Positions 8,580 to 17,564 of a stretch of 64,000 nt of DNA are shown here, in pieces (position 1 is the stretch's first letter; every line of letters begins with the position of its first letter). The stretch is taken from assembly GCA_024275145.1 (NCBI GenBank), contig JAJRZR010000055.1, forward strand, positions 22,797 through 86,796. Reading direction: 5' to 3'. A program made the position numbers and the translations under genes. This stretch comes from Deltaproteobacteria bacterium (lineage in GTDB: Bacteria > Desulfobacterota > Dissulfuribacteria > Dissulfuribacterales > QOAL01). The notes below the pieces were generated by a model. It worked only from the letters and a program-made list of their open reading frames with translations. It was not told the origin of the DNA and made no database searches.

Positions 8580-8873
8580 ATGGCCAATACTGACGCCATC
8601 GTAGGTTGGAAGACAATAACCTTTGGGTGTCATGTGATGGAGCCGGGCAATTCGGTCAATTTTCGGACCGGAGACTGGCGTTCACAGAGGCCTGTCTTAG
8701 ACAAAGAAAAGTGCATAAAATGTGGTATGTGCTGGATTTTTTGTCCAGATATGGCCTACACTCAGACAGAAGAAGGATACTTTGAAGCAGATATGGAATA
8801 TTGTAAGGGTTGTGGCATATGTGCCCACGAATGCCCCAAAGACGCCATTGAGATGGTAACGGAGGAGGGGTAA
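8580..8873 (+). CDS. porD: 2-oxoacid:ferredoxin oxidoreductase delta subunit, 2x[4Fe-4S] ferredoxin
   Basis: The 97-residue protein carries two classical [4Fe-4S] motifs, CIKCGMCWIFCP and CKGCGICAHECP, after an N-terminal extension containing FRTGDWRSQRP, typical of PorD. It passes electrons from the TPP/Fe-S core to ferredoxin. An AGAGGAGCATGTAAT region precedes the ATG. porA begins 2 bp after its stop codon. Confidence 0.93.
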   Translation: MANTDAIVGWKTITFGCHVMEPGNSVNFRTGDWRSQRPVLDKEKCIKCGMCWIFCPDMAYTQTEEGYFEADMEYCKGCGICAHECPKDAIEMVTEEG

Positions 8874-8875
8874 TT

Positions 8876-10054
8876 ATGGCCAAACGCGTGGGAATCGAGG
8901 TATCTATCGCAATCGCTGAGGCGGCAAAGCTTGCACGAAGTGAAGTCATTCCGGCTTACCCCATCACGCCTCAGACACATATTGTTGAGCATCTATCAGA
9001 ATTCGTGGCCAGTGGGGAACTGGATGCAGAGTTCATACCGGTAGAATCTGAACATGCGGCCATGAGCTGTTGTTGTGGTTCCTCAGCTGCCGGGGCCAGG
9101 ACCTTCACCTCCTCAAGCTCCCAGGGGCTGTCCCTGATGAGTGAGATCCTGTATATCCCCAGCACCATGAGGTTGCCCATAGTCATGGTAGTGGCAAACA
9201 GGGCGCTTTCTGCTCCCATCAGCATATGGAATGATCACCAGGATATCATGGTACAAAGGGATATCGGCTGGATACAGACCTTTGCCGAAAACGGCCAGGA
9301 GGCCTTTGACCTTACGCTTCATGCCTTCAGGGTTGCGGAGGACCGCAGGGTATCCTTGCCAATGATCGTAAACATCGACGGATTTACCCTGAGCCACGTC
9401 ATTGAACCAATCGAGATATTGAGCCAGGAAGAGGTGGACGGTTATCTCCCGCCATTCAAACCCCGATATAAACTGGATCCTAAAAAACCCATCACCATGG
9501 GGCCAGTTGGCATTCCAGAGGTCTACACAGAGGCCAAGATGGCACACAGTGAGGCTATCAAGGCATCCAAGAGGGTTATCATCAAGGCTTGGCAAGAATT
9601 TGCTGATATGTTTGGACGTCAATACAATCCCGTGGAGACGTACCGTTGCGAAGATGCGGATGTCATGCTGGTAACCATGGGCAGTATCTCCGAAACCGCC
9701 ATGACCGCCGTAGACAAGATGAGGGAGGCTGGTCAACAGGTTGGCCTGGTCAGGATCCGCCTTTGGCGACCCTTCCCAAGCCAGGAGTTCCGCAGAGCCG
9801 CGGGCAAGGCCAAGGTCCTGGCGGTGATAGACCGCTGCCTGCCCCCCGGAGCCGTATGTGGCCCGGTTGGGGCCGAGTTGAGGTCCCTTTTCTACAAGGT
9901 TCCGGGCAGCCCCAAGATCTTTAGTTTTGTAGCTGGTCTCGGGGGAAGGGACGTTACCGTGGAACGTTTTGAGGAGATAGTGGATAAGGCCAGGGCATAT
10001 GCCAAAAAACGTCCAAGAGAACTCTTTGAAGTGATTGGAGTAAGAGAAAAATGA
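8876..10054 (+). CDS. porA: 2-oxoacid:ferredoxin oxidoreductase alpha subunit
   Basis: The 392-residue subunit matches the family length. It shows the N-terminal AYPITPQTHIVEHL motif, the ESEHAAMSCCCGSSAAGART segment and the TSSSQGLSLMSEILY block that helps bind TPP and the substrate carboxylate. Together with porB it oxidatively decarboxylates pyruvate to acetyl-CoA, or works in reverse as pyruvate synthase in CO2 fixation. Close spacing to porD and a 4-bp ATGA overlap with porB show a tightly coupled operon. Confidence 0.94.
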   Translation: MAKRVGIEVSIAIAEAAKLARSEVIPAYPITPQTHIVEHLSEFVASGELDAEFIPVESEHAAMSCCCGSSAAGARTFTSSSSQGLSLMSEILYIPSTMRLPIVMVVANRALSAPISIWNDHQDIMVQRDIGWIQTFAENGQEAFDLTLHAFRVAEDRRVSLPMIVNIDGFTLSHVIEPIEILSQEEVDGYLPPFKPRYKLDPKKPITMGPVGIPEVYTEAKMAHSEAIKASKRVIIKAWQEFADMFGRQYNPVETYRCEDADVMLVTMGSISETAMTAVDKMREAGQQVGLVRIRLWRPFPSQEFRRAAGKAKVLAVIDRCLPPGAVCGPVGAELRSLFYKVPGSPKIFSFVAGLGGRDVTVERFEEIVDKARAYAKKRPRELFEVIGVREK

Positions 10055-10989
10055 TACCTGAATTCGAAAAATTCAAAGGATTTAAAGCGAAAAGCATCCC
10101 GAAGGATGAGCCACTGGCCTCAGGCCACAGGGCCTGCCAGGGTTGCGGAGAGGTCTTGGCCCTGAGAATGGTTATGAAGGCCTTGGGAAGGGATGTAATC
10201 GTGTGTAGTGCTACAGGTTGCATGGAAATAATCTCTTCCCCGTATCCCCATACTGCCTGGAGGGTACCGTGGATTCACATTGCCTTTGAGAATGCCGCTG
10301 CCGTAGCCTCTGGGGTCGAATCAGCCCGCAAGGTGCTGAAGCGCAAGGGCAAAATACCTAAAAGGCACGTGGATATCATGGCCGTCGGCGGTGATGGAGC
10401 CACTGGTGATATAGGGCTCCAGTGGATCTCCGGTGCATTTGAGCGGGGTCACGATTTCCTTTACGTGTGCTTGGACAACGAGGCATATATGAATACCGGG
10501 GTCCAGCGTTCAGGTTGTACCCCTTACGGGGCCATGACAACCACCAGCCCTCCTGGCAAGAAAAGCTTTGGACAGGTTACATGGAAGAAGAATATACCGG
10601 CTATTGCAGTGGCACATAATATCCCATATGTTGCAACCGCATCACCTGCGTATTTCCTGGACCTGATGAACAAGGTGAAGAAGGCGGCACTGGTAAAAGG
10701 GCCTGCCTACGTACATATCTATTCCCCGTGTCCCACCGGTTGGGGATCAGCAGGGGAACGTTCGATAGAATTTGCCAAACTTGCCGTGGAAACTAGGGTT
10801 TTTCCGCTCTATGAGGTGATAGAAGGCAGATACATCATGAGCAGGAAGATTACAAAACCCAAGCCTGTCACAGAGTATCTGAAGGGACAGAAACGTTTCC
10901 GTCACCTTGACGAGGGGCATATCGATTACATCCAGAAACGGGTGGACGTGGAATACGAAAAACTGCTCCGACTGGCAGAACTGACCTAA
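10051..10989 (+). CDS. porB: 2-oxoacid:ferredoxin oxidoreductase beta subunit
   Basis: The 312-residue TPP-binding subunit has HRACQGCGE with Fe-S cysteines near the N-terminus, the TPP/Mg motif GDGATGDIG, and DNEAYMNTGVQRSG, which is highly characteristic of pyruvate:ferredoxin oxidoreductase beta subunits. The start overlaps the porA stop. A strong terminator begins 15 bp after its stop and also holds the ribosome binding site of pyrB. Confidence 0.94.
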   Translation: MIPEFEKFKGFKAKSIPKDEPLASGHRACQGCGEVLALRMVMKALGRDVIVCSATGCMEIISSPYPHTAWRVPWIHIAFENAAAVASGVESARKVLKRKGKIPKRHVDIMAVGGDGATGDIGLQWISGAFERGHDFLYVCLDNEAYMNTGVQRSGCTPYGAMTTTSPPGKKSFGQVTWKKNIPAIAVAHNIPYVATASPAYFLDLMNKVKKAALVKGPAYVHIYSPCPTGWGSAGERSIEFAKLAVETRVFPLYEVIEGRYIMSRKITKPKPVTEYLKGQKRFRHLDEGHIDYIQKRVDVEYEKLLRLAELT

Positions 10990-11004
10990 ACGTTAGAGCG
11001 TTTC

Positions 11005-11033
11005 AAGCCTCCTTAGAAAGGAGGCTTTTTTTT
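11005..11033 (+). terminator. Strong rho-independent terminator overlapping the pyrB ribosome binding site
   Basis: A 10-bp stem, AAGCCTCCTT with AAGGAGGCTT, closes a 3-nt loop and runs into eight T residues. Its 3' arm contains AAGGAGG, the only Shine-Dalgarno-like sequence before the pyrB ATG at 11037. The hairpin can both end transcription and hide the pyrB ribosome binding site. Confidence 0.9.
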
Positions 11034-11036
11034 GGC

Positions 11037-11954
11037 ATGAGTAAACTGAGATCAAGACACATCACAGGCATCCTGAACCTGTCCAGGGAAGAAATTGCTT
11101 TTATTCTGGATACTGCGGAATCCTTGAAGGATATCCTCGAAAGGCCTATAAAAAAGGTTCCCCCACTCAGGGGAAGGACAGTGGTCCATCTTTTCTTTGA
11201 ACCCAGTACACGGACCAGGCTCTCCTTCGAGTTGGCGGCGAAGAGGTTGAGCGCCGATACGATCGGTATCTCTGCCGCGGCAAGTAGTGTGGTAAAGGGT
11301 GAGACCCTGATCGATACGGCAAGAAACATAGAAGCCATGAGACCCGACGTGATCGTCATGCGCCACCCCATGTCCGGTGCCCCGCATCTAATGGCCAGGC
11401 ATGTAAAATCCGCGGTGATCAATGCCGGTGACGGCATTAACGAACATCCATCCCAGGCACTCCTGGACCTCATGACCGTAAGGGAACACCTTGGCTCGAT
11501 AGATGGCATCAAGGTAACGATCATTGGGGATATTGCCCACAGCCGTGTGGCCCATTCAGACATACTTGCGTTTACCAAGATGGGGGCAAAGGTGACGGTA
11601 TCCGGCCCGGCAACCATGTTGCCGGCAGTGCCAGAGGCCCTGGGAGCCAGAGTGTGCCTCGATATAGGGAAGGCCATAAACGATGCAGATGTCATCATAG
11701 TACTCAGGATACAAAAGGAACGACAGGGCCACAGCCTGATCCCATCGGCCAGGGAATATGCGGCCTGTTTCGGTCTCACCATGGAAAAATTGAGCGTGGC
11801 CAGGCCTGATTGCCTTATCATGCATCCAGGCCCTATAAACAGGGGGATAGAGATGGCCCCTGAGGTTGCAGACAGCGACAGATCCGTGATCCTTGAGCAA
11901 GTCACCAATGGCGTAGCAGTAAGAATGGCGCTTTTATCACTGATTTTGCTTTAA
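11037..11954 (+). CDS. pyrB: Aspartate carbamoyltransferase catalytic subunit
   Basis: ATCase condenses carbamoyl phosphate and aspartate in pyrimidine synthesis. The 305-residue protein contains the carbamoyl phosphate loop FEPSTRTRLSFE, the SSVVKGET segment with the active-site Lys, HPSQALLDL, and MHPGPINRGIE near the C-terminus. No pyrI regulatory gene is visible. The ATG is 4 bases after the T-tract of the porB terminator, so expression must depend on readthrough, attenuation or an unseen promoter. pyrC follows after 190 bp. Confidence 0.94.
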   Translation: MSKLRSRHITGILNLSREEIAFILDTAESLKDILERPIKKVPPLRGRTVVHLFFEPSTRTRLSFELAAKRLSADTIGISAAASSVVKGETLIDTARNIEAMRPDVIVMRHPMSGAPHLMARHVKSAVINAGDGINEHPSQALLDLMTVREHLGSIDGIKVTIIGDIAHSRVAHSDILAFTKMGAKVTVSGPATMLPAVPEALGARVCLDIGKAINDADVIIVLRIQKERQGHSLIPSAREYAACFGLTMEKLSVARPDCLIMHPGPINRGIEMAPEVADSDRSVILEQVTNGVAVRMALLSLILL

Positions 11955-12146
11955 AAACCTTCAGCTGGCCCATATGTCGAAGCCACACTAAGGGGTATTA
12001 ATTTAAAACACGGTCCGCTGGCTGGGCGAATGTAGGATTTACCATAATGATACATTCCCTACCGGGGTTATATCCTGATGGCAATGCCGCGTGTTATGGA
12101 CCCGATGAATAACGTCTAGGTATGGAACATTGAAATCAAGCTCGTG

Positions 12147-13466
12147 ATGTCAGGTACAGATTCCAGTATCAGAAACGATAGACTCCTGTTAAAAGGAGGC
12201 CGGATAATCGATCCTTCCCAGGGCATGAATGCCAAGGGTGATATCTTGGTGGAACACGGCACGATAAAAAAAATCGACCGGGCAATCGAGGGCACATCCC
12301 GCGTGCCGACGCTCCACCTTGAAGGGAAATGGGTCGTGCCCGGCTTGATCGATATGCATGTACACCTTAGAGAGCCAGGGGAAGAATATAAGGAAACCAT
12401 AAGGACTGGCTGCATGGCAGGGGCTGCTGGTGGGTTTACCGCACTGGCCTGTATGCCAAATACATTCCCTGCCAATTCCACCTCGAGTGTGACCAGGTTT
12501 ATTATCGAAAGGGCCAGGGAAGCGGCCCTCGCAAGGGTATACCCGATAGCCACTATAACCAGGGATCAGGACGGCAAGCAGCTGACCGAATTCGGTGATC
12601 TCCTCGAGGCAGGGGCAATAGCTTTCTCAGACGATGGGCTCCCCGTCGAAGATTCCTTTGTAATGCGCCTGGCCATGGAATACTCTCTCAACTTCGATGC
12701 CCTTATTATCTCCCATTCAGAGGATCTCCCGTTGTCCAGGGGAGGGGTCATGAATGAAGGCCGGATTTCTACCGTATTGGGCCTTAAAGGTATTCCCAAG
12801 GTGGCAGAAGAAATCGCCATCTCAAGAGATATAGCACTAGCAGAGCTGACCGGAGCCAGGCTTCACATAGCCCATGTAAGCACGAAGGGATCGGTTGATA
12901 TCATACGAAGGGCAAAGGGCAGGGGTATCAAGGTAACGGCCGAAACAGCGCCCCATTATTTCAGCCTCACCGAAGAAGCGGTCATGGGCTATAATACCCT
13001 GGCCAAGATGAACCCGCCCTTGAGGACCGAAGAAGACAGGCTTGCTATAATAGAAGGGCTAAGGGATGGTACCATTGATGTCATAGCAACGGATCACGCC
13101 CCCCACAGTATCCTTGAAAAGGAATGCGAGTTCGAACTTGCCGCAAACGGAATTACAGGCCTTGAAACCGCCCTGCCCCTGGCGCTGGAACTGGTCAGGC
13201 AGGGGGCTATCTCCCCCCCAGACATGGTACGTTTGATGTCCGAAAGGCCGGCCCTTATCCTTGGAGTGGAAGGAGGCACCCTGAAACCTGGATCACCTGC
13301 AGACATTACTGTCATAGATCCAGACATCCCCTTTACATTCACACCAGAGCTTTCCCATTCAAAAAGCCACAACAGTCCCTTTTACGGGTGCAAACTCCAG
13401 GGAAAGGCGATACTGACCCTCCTAGGCGGTGTTGCCACCTATGATCCAGATGTCATTCTTCCCTGA
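12147..13466 (+). CDS. pyrC: Dihydroorotase (class I)
   Basis: Dihydroorotase closes carbamoyl aspartate to dihydroorotate at a zinc centre. The 439-residue protein has the metal-binding MHVHLREPG, the IISHSED and HIAHVST histidine motifs and DVIATDHAPH with the catalytic Asp, as in the long class I type usually encoded next to pyrB. A GTG at 12144 directly precedes the ATG. The 190-bp gap from pyrB begins with a partial copy of the dispersed repeat end (about 11957-11975). Confidence 0.94.
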   Translation: MSGTDSSIRNDRLLLKGGRIIDPSQGMNAKGDILVEHGTIKKIDRAIEGTSRVPTLHLEGKWVVPGLIDMHVHLREPGEEYKETIRTGCMAGAAGGFTALACMPNTFPANSTSSVTRFIIERAREAALARVYPIATITRDQDGKQLTEFGDLLEAGAIAFSDDGLPVEDSFVMRLAMEYSLNFDALIISHSEDLPLSRGGVMNEGRISTVLGLKGIPKVAEEIAISRDIALAELTGARLHIAHVSTKGSVDIIRRAKGRGIKVTAETAPHYFSLTEEAVMGYNTLAKMNPPLRTEEDRLAIIEGLRDGTIDVIATDHAPHSILEKECEFELAANGITGLETALPLALELVRQGAISPPDMVRLMSERPALILGVEGGTLKPGSPADITVIDPDIPFTFTPELSHSKSHNSPFYGCKLQGKAILTLLGGVATYDPDVILP

Positions 13467-13470
13467 CCTC

Positions 13471-13733
13471 TAAACCCGGATTATGCAGCTCGCAAGTTTG
13501 TCGAAGATGCAAAGCGGAGGACACGCTGACGTACTTGTGTACTTCAAGTGCCCGACAACGCACTAAATTCGGCAAAATTACGAGCCCCTTGCTTCTTCAA
13601 ATGCTGGATGATTTCGTTGAGAAATGATGCACCTTTTGGGTGAACCGAAGAGGATGCTGATTTGCTATAACATCTTGTGATTTTAACACAATTCTATTTA
13701 TTCAGCATTTGAAGTGCATAATCCGGGCTAAAC
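13471..13733. repeat. Composite inverted-repeat element (MITE-like)
   Basis: Perfect 13-bp inverted repeats CCCGGATTATGCA (13475-13487) and TGCATAATCCGGG (13715-13727) bound the region. A second pair, CTTCAAATGCTG (13595-13606) and CAGCATTTGAAG (13703-13714), lies inside. On the right the two arms are directly adjacent; on the left they are separated by a 107-bp imperfect palindrome whose homologue lies inverted at 31351-31443. It looks like one element nested in the arm of another. No coding potential is seen; the 425 bp between pyrC and the next gene hold no gene. Confidence 0.7.
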
Positions 13734-13891
13734 GAATATCTTCCAAGGCCTGCCGATCCTACTGGTTGGAGGTGCCTAAGAAGGATTGTTGTCGTGCCGG
13801 GACAAACACGGAAATCCCTTCCGATGTACGAATTCTCTTTTGTCTTCAACCAGCCTGCTCCTTATGTCGATAAGAATCTGGGAGGTCCAAG

Positions 13892-15331
13892 ATGAAAACG
13901 TCAAACCTTGATGAAATCGCCTGCCTGGATGGCTCTTCCGTCTCTCGATCATCTGACAACAGATCCAGGATCCTGATAGTAGATGACGACGAGAGTCTCA
14001 GGGAATTCCTGGAGATACTTCTTACCAAAGAAGGTTATGAGGTCTGTTCCGCCTCAAAGGGGGAGGAAGCACTCAAGATTATCGAAACAGACAACGTCTG
14101 TCTGGTTATAAGTGATATCAGAATGCCTGGTATGGATGGTGTGGAACTCCTAAGAAAAATCAAGGCCGGCAGACCGGGCCTGCCAGTGGTATTGATAACC
14201 GCATTTGCATCACTGGACTCGGCGGTTGCCGCCATGAAGGAGGGGGCATGGGATTATCTGACAAAGCCCTTCCGCATAGAGGAGTTACGAAAGGTGGTTG
14301 AAAGGGCGCTTGATTCCAGCCAGCGGGACCAGCTGACTCATGCCCCTCCCCCGGACAAGATCTACAGGCTTGATGCCATGGTGGCCAAGAGCCACGCCAT
14401 GTTAAAAATTTTCCAGCTTATCCCCAGGATAGCCTCAATTCCTTCGAGCGTTCTCATCACCGGTGAAAGTGGCACTGGCAAGGAACTGGTTGCCCGTGCC
14501 ATTCATAATCAGGGCAAACGGAAAGACCACCCTTTTATTGCGGTGAATTGTGGCGGGATCCCTGAAAACCTCCTAGAAAGCGAACTCTTTGGTTACTGTA
14601 AGGGGGCCTTCACAGGTGCCTCTCATGAAAAAAAGGGCCTTTTCCTGTTGGCAGACGGTGGAACGATCTTCCTGGATGAACTGGGGGAACTTCCACTGTC
14701 CCTCCAGTCGAAACTGCTGCGGGTGGTGCAGCAGAAATCGTTCATGCCCGTTGGCGGCACCCGCTACATCGATGTAGATGTAAGAATAATAGCGGCTACA
14801 AACAAGGACCTTGAAAAGGCGGTAATGGAAGGCAAATTCAGGGAGGATCTTTTCTACCGCCTGAACGTGATCCATATCAGGATGCCTTCACTCAGGGAAA
14901 GGCCAGAGGATATCCCGCTGCTAGTACAATATTTTTTGGAAAAATATTCCAAGGAGCAGGCCAAGCCCTTACAGGGGATCTCAAGCTTTGCCATGGAGGC
15001 ACTGGAAAAATATCCATTCCCAGGGAATGTACGGGAGCTGGAAAATATTATTGAACGGAGTGTGGCCCTTTCGACCTCCAGCCTATTGCTTCCTGAAAGC
15101 CTGTCTATGGCCAGGTACAAGCAACGAAAAGACGCACAGGATGACCACCCTTTTCCAATCCCGGATTTACCACCTGGCGGGATGAACCTGGAATCCTTTC
15201 TCGAAGAGGTTGAAAAGAACCTCCTTATCAAGGCGCTAGAGCGTGCCCAGGGTGTAAAGACAAGGGCGGCTCGGTTACTTGGCTTGAACTTCAGATCCTT
15301 CAGATACCGACTTGCAAAATATGGCCTCTAG
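13892..15331 (+). CDS. NtrC-family sigma-54 response regulator (PilR-like)
   Basis: 479 residues. An N-terminal receiver domain has the acidic pair in LIVDDDE, the phospho-acceptor Asp in VISDIRMPGMDG and the KPF lysine. The central AAA+ domain shows Walker A GESGTGKE, the sigma-54 contact loop GAFTGA, and Walker B in GTIFLDELGEL. The C-terminus has a Fis-type helix-turn-helix (RAARLLGLNFRSFRYRL). GGGAGG precedes the ATG. It overlaps the downstream histidine kinase gene, so the two form a regulator-first pair. The architecture matches PilR, but no pilin genes are in view to confirm the target. Confidence 0.88.
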   Translation: MKTSNLDEIACLDGSSVSRSSDNRSRILIVDDDESLREFLEILLTKEGYEVCSASKGEEALKIIETDNVCLVISDIRMPGMDGVELLRKIKAGRPGLPVVLITAFASLDSAVAAMKEGAWDYLTKPFRIEELRKVVERALDSSQRDQLTHAPPPDKIYRLDAMVAKSHAMLKIFQLIPRIASIPSSVLITGESGTGKELVARAIHNQGKRKDHPFIAVNCGGIPENLLESELFGYCKGAFTGASHEKKGLFLLADGGTIFLDELGELPLSLQSKLLRVVQQKSFMPVGGTRYIDVDVRIIAATNKDLEKAVMEGKFREDLFYRLNVIHIRMPSLRERPEDIPLLVQYFLEKYSKEQAKPLQGISSFAMEALEKYPFPGNVRELENIIERSVALSTSSLLLPESLSMARYKQRKDAQDDHPFPIPDLPPGGMNLESFLEEVEKNLLIKALERAQGVKTRAARLLGLNFRSFRYRLAKYGL

Positions 15332-16916
15332 TACCCCCAAGAAACACGTCTTCTATTTCATATCCGGGGGACGCATTGCCATATTCATCCTCCTGCTAGC
15401 TGCCAACCTCGTATTTCCAGAAAACCTGATATATTCCTCTGGTCAGGGTACTGCCCTTTACGCCTTGGCAGGGACAGCCTTTATCTTGACCGGAAGCTGC
15501 ATCCTATGGTTCAGGAAACAAGGGTTGTCGCCCGTTCTATTGTGGACTCAGACGATACTGGACATACTCTTGGTAAGCGCTACCGTCTATATCACGGGAG
15601 AATGTAAGAGCCCCTTCACCTTCCTGTATCCTGTGTCCATAATCTCTGCCTGTCTGCTCGGCGGCAGATTCTTTGGAACCATCTCTGCCCTTGCGAGCAC
15701 CTTGTCCTTTGCCCTTTTGTGCTGGAGAAGCATAGGATATTCCTCGGATCTCCAGGAGGCCCTGTTTTCATTCTTTGTCAATATGGCGGCTTTCAACCTC
15801 ATTGCCCTACTTACCTTCAGCCTTTCGGAACGGGTTCGCACAACAGAGGAAGAATTATCCAGGGCCTCGGCAGATCTGAAGCGGATGCAGGAAATACAAC
15901 AACATCTTGCCAACAGCATGCGATCTGGCCTCATTACAGTGGACCAAAAGGGCAGGGTCCTGTTCTTCAATGTTTCTGCCATGGAGATACTTGGGCCTAC
16001 TATTGAAAAGGGTTATGGGAAAAATCTGGCAGAACTCTGGCCTGCCGGTGCCAACCTCCTTGAGGCACTAATGCTCGACCAGGAGATGGACAGACAGGAA
16101 ATAACCTATGTGGATGGGGATGGCCAGGACAAGTTTCTCGGTATATCCACCTTTTCCATAAGGGACGAAGGAGGGAGACGTCTTGGTTATGGGCTGATCT
16201 TTCAGGACATTACTGAGATAAAGCTCAAAGAAAAAAAATTACAACGCATGGACAAACTGGCCGCCCTTGGTGAGATGGCCGCGGGGCTGGCACACGAGAT
16301 CAGGAATCCCCTTGCATCCATATCAGGAGCGACACAATTCCTTGAAGAAACTGGCCTTGTGCTACCTGAGGGCACGAAACTTCTCAGGATAATATCCAGG
16401 GAAACAAAGAGGCTAAATCAATTGACGCACGCGTTTTTGCTGTATGGACGACCGGAAAGGAAAGAGAAACAGATCGTTGACGTGTACAATGAGATCTCTG
16501 CCACCATGAACCTGTTTCGTCAGAGACGCGGGGCACACGGTATTTTCATGGATATCCAAGTGGAAAAAGGCCTTAAACTGGCCATTGATCCTGACCAGTT
16601 CAGGCAGATCATGTTGAATCTGTTGATGAATGCCGTGCAGGCTCTGCCTGACAATGGAGGAAAAATTGAAGTAAAGAGCAAAAAGCAAGGGGATCAAGTG
16701 ATTATCCGAGTTTCTGACAATGGCCAGGGGGTAAGAACTGAAGATATTCCCAGGATATTCGATCCGTTTTTCACCACACGGCCAGACGGAACCGGGTTGG
16801 GCCTATCGATCGTTCACCGGCTGGTAAGCGACTATGGAGGTTCTATATCCCTGGATACATCAGAAGGATCCGGTGCATGTTTTTCTCTGATCTTCCCCTG
16901 CGCTGTTGAACAATGA
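15321..16916 (+). CDS. Membrane sensor histidine kinase (PilS-like)
   Basis: About 531 residues. The first 170 hold about six membrane segments with a KSPFTFLYPVSII loop like that of PilS. A PAS domain follows (about 195-305), then HisKA with the phospho-acceptor His in LAHEIRNPLASISGA, and HATPase with NLLMNAVQA, DNGQGV and DGTGLGLSIV. It should phosphorylate the upstream sigma-54 regulator. The ATG at 15321 lies inside the last codons of that gene; a TTG at 15312 is in frame. The gene is followed by 196 bp of repeat-like, gene-free sequence. Confidence 0.88.
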   Translation: MASSTPKKHVFYFISGGRIAIFILLLAANLVFPENLIYSSGQGTALYALAGTAFILTGSCILWFRKQGLSPVLLWTQTILDILLVSATVYITGECKSPFTFLYPVSIISACLLGGRFFGTISALASTLSFALLCWRSIGYSSDLQEALFSFFVNMAAFNLIALLTFSLSERVRTTEEELSRASADLKRMQEIQQHLANSMRSGLITVDQKGRVLFFNVSAMEILGPTIEKGYGKNLAELWPAGANLLEALMLDQEMDRQEITYVDGDGQDKFLGISTFSIRDEGGRRLGYGLIFQDITEIKLKEKKLQRMDKLAALGEMAAGLAHEIRNPLASISGATQFLEETGLVLPEGTKLLRIISRETKRLNQLTHAFLLYGRPERKEKQIVDVYNEISATMNLFRQRRGAHGIFMDIQVEKGLKLAIDPDQFRQIMLNLLMNAVQALPDNGGKIEVKSKKQGDQVIIRVSDNGQGVRTEDIPRIFDPFFTTRPDGTGLGLSIVHRLVSDYGGSISLDTSEGSGACFSLIFPCAVEQ

Positions 16917-17112
16917 CCTTCCTATACCAAGCCTTCATGCCTATTCACCCAACCTCCGTGCGGCCCTGCCCCCTGATACCGGAAATACGGCCCAGAGGCA
17001 GGAATAGGGGTTTGGGTGCATGGCAAGCAAAATCGGTACATCTTTTGCTTAGTTAAAAAGAGACAATTCATTTACCTGGATCAAGTCCTGTAAATACAGG
17101 AGGATTAATTCC

Positions 17113-17334
17113 ATGACAGGCAACTTAAATGAAGGCAAAGCCATACAACTTGACCAAAATAGCCGAAGGCTAAAACCTACTTCCCGTGACATATCCTTTG
17201 ATTTCAGTCTGTCCTCCGGATCTATTTGTAAAAGATGTCTATTTCTGAATCGCTGTGAAATCGCCTCCATTGTTAATCTGCCCATCGTTGAATGCCTTCA
17301 TTACCAGGAAGAAATCATCGCAGCAGCCCTTTGA
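17113..17334 (+). CDS. Small cysteine-motif protein of unknown function
   Basis: The 73-residue frame has an excellent AGGAGG ribosome binding site 10 bases before the ATG. The site is part of a small inverted repeat (TCCTGTA/TACAGGA) that could mask it. Cys39, Cys42, Cys48 and Cys61 are arranged as CKRC, then NRC, then VEC, which suggests metal or Fe-S binding. No family was recognised. It stands 230 bp upstream of the partner-switching cassette and may be a co-regulated sensor or an independent gene. Confidence 0.6.
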   Translation: MTGNLNEGKAIQLDQNSRRLKPTSRDISFDFSLSSGSICKRCLFLNRCEIASIVNLPIVECLHYQEEIIAAAL

Positions 17335-17412
17335 TACCTATAACAACCTGTTATGGGTCACGGCCGGGCACGAAAGAGACCCTGTCTTAACGCTGCAAGA
17401 TAGCGCTGTCAT

Positions 17413-17435
17413 TTTTGTGCCTGCAAGGCACAAAA
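17413..17435. promoter_or_regulatory. Perfect 23-bp palindrome upstream of the STAS cassette
   Basis: Two perfect 10-bp half-sites (TTTTGTGCCT and its complement) flank a 3-bp centre, GCA. T-runs lie on the outer 5' side of both strands, so it is not a normal terminator. It lies 130 bp before the PAS-STAS gene in a gene-free gap and looks like a dimeric repressor or activator operator. Confidence 0.5.
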
Positions 17436-17564
17436 GATATCTCTCAATATAAAATATCCCTGCCTATTACCATCCCTTAGCAATAATCCACACATTATTT
17501 TCTTGTGTTACGAATCAACTTTCTGCTATCCTGATAATATCATTTGATCAGAAGGAGCACTGGC

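Noticed and set aside
17413-17435. Terminator call for the 23-bp palindrome
   Set aside because: T-runs lie on the 5' side of the stem on both strands, so neither strand gives a stem followed by a U-tract.
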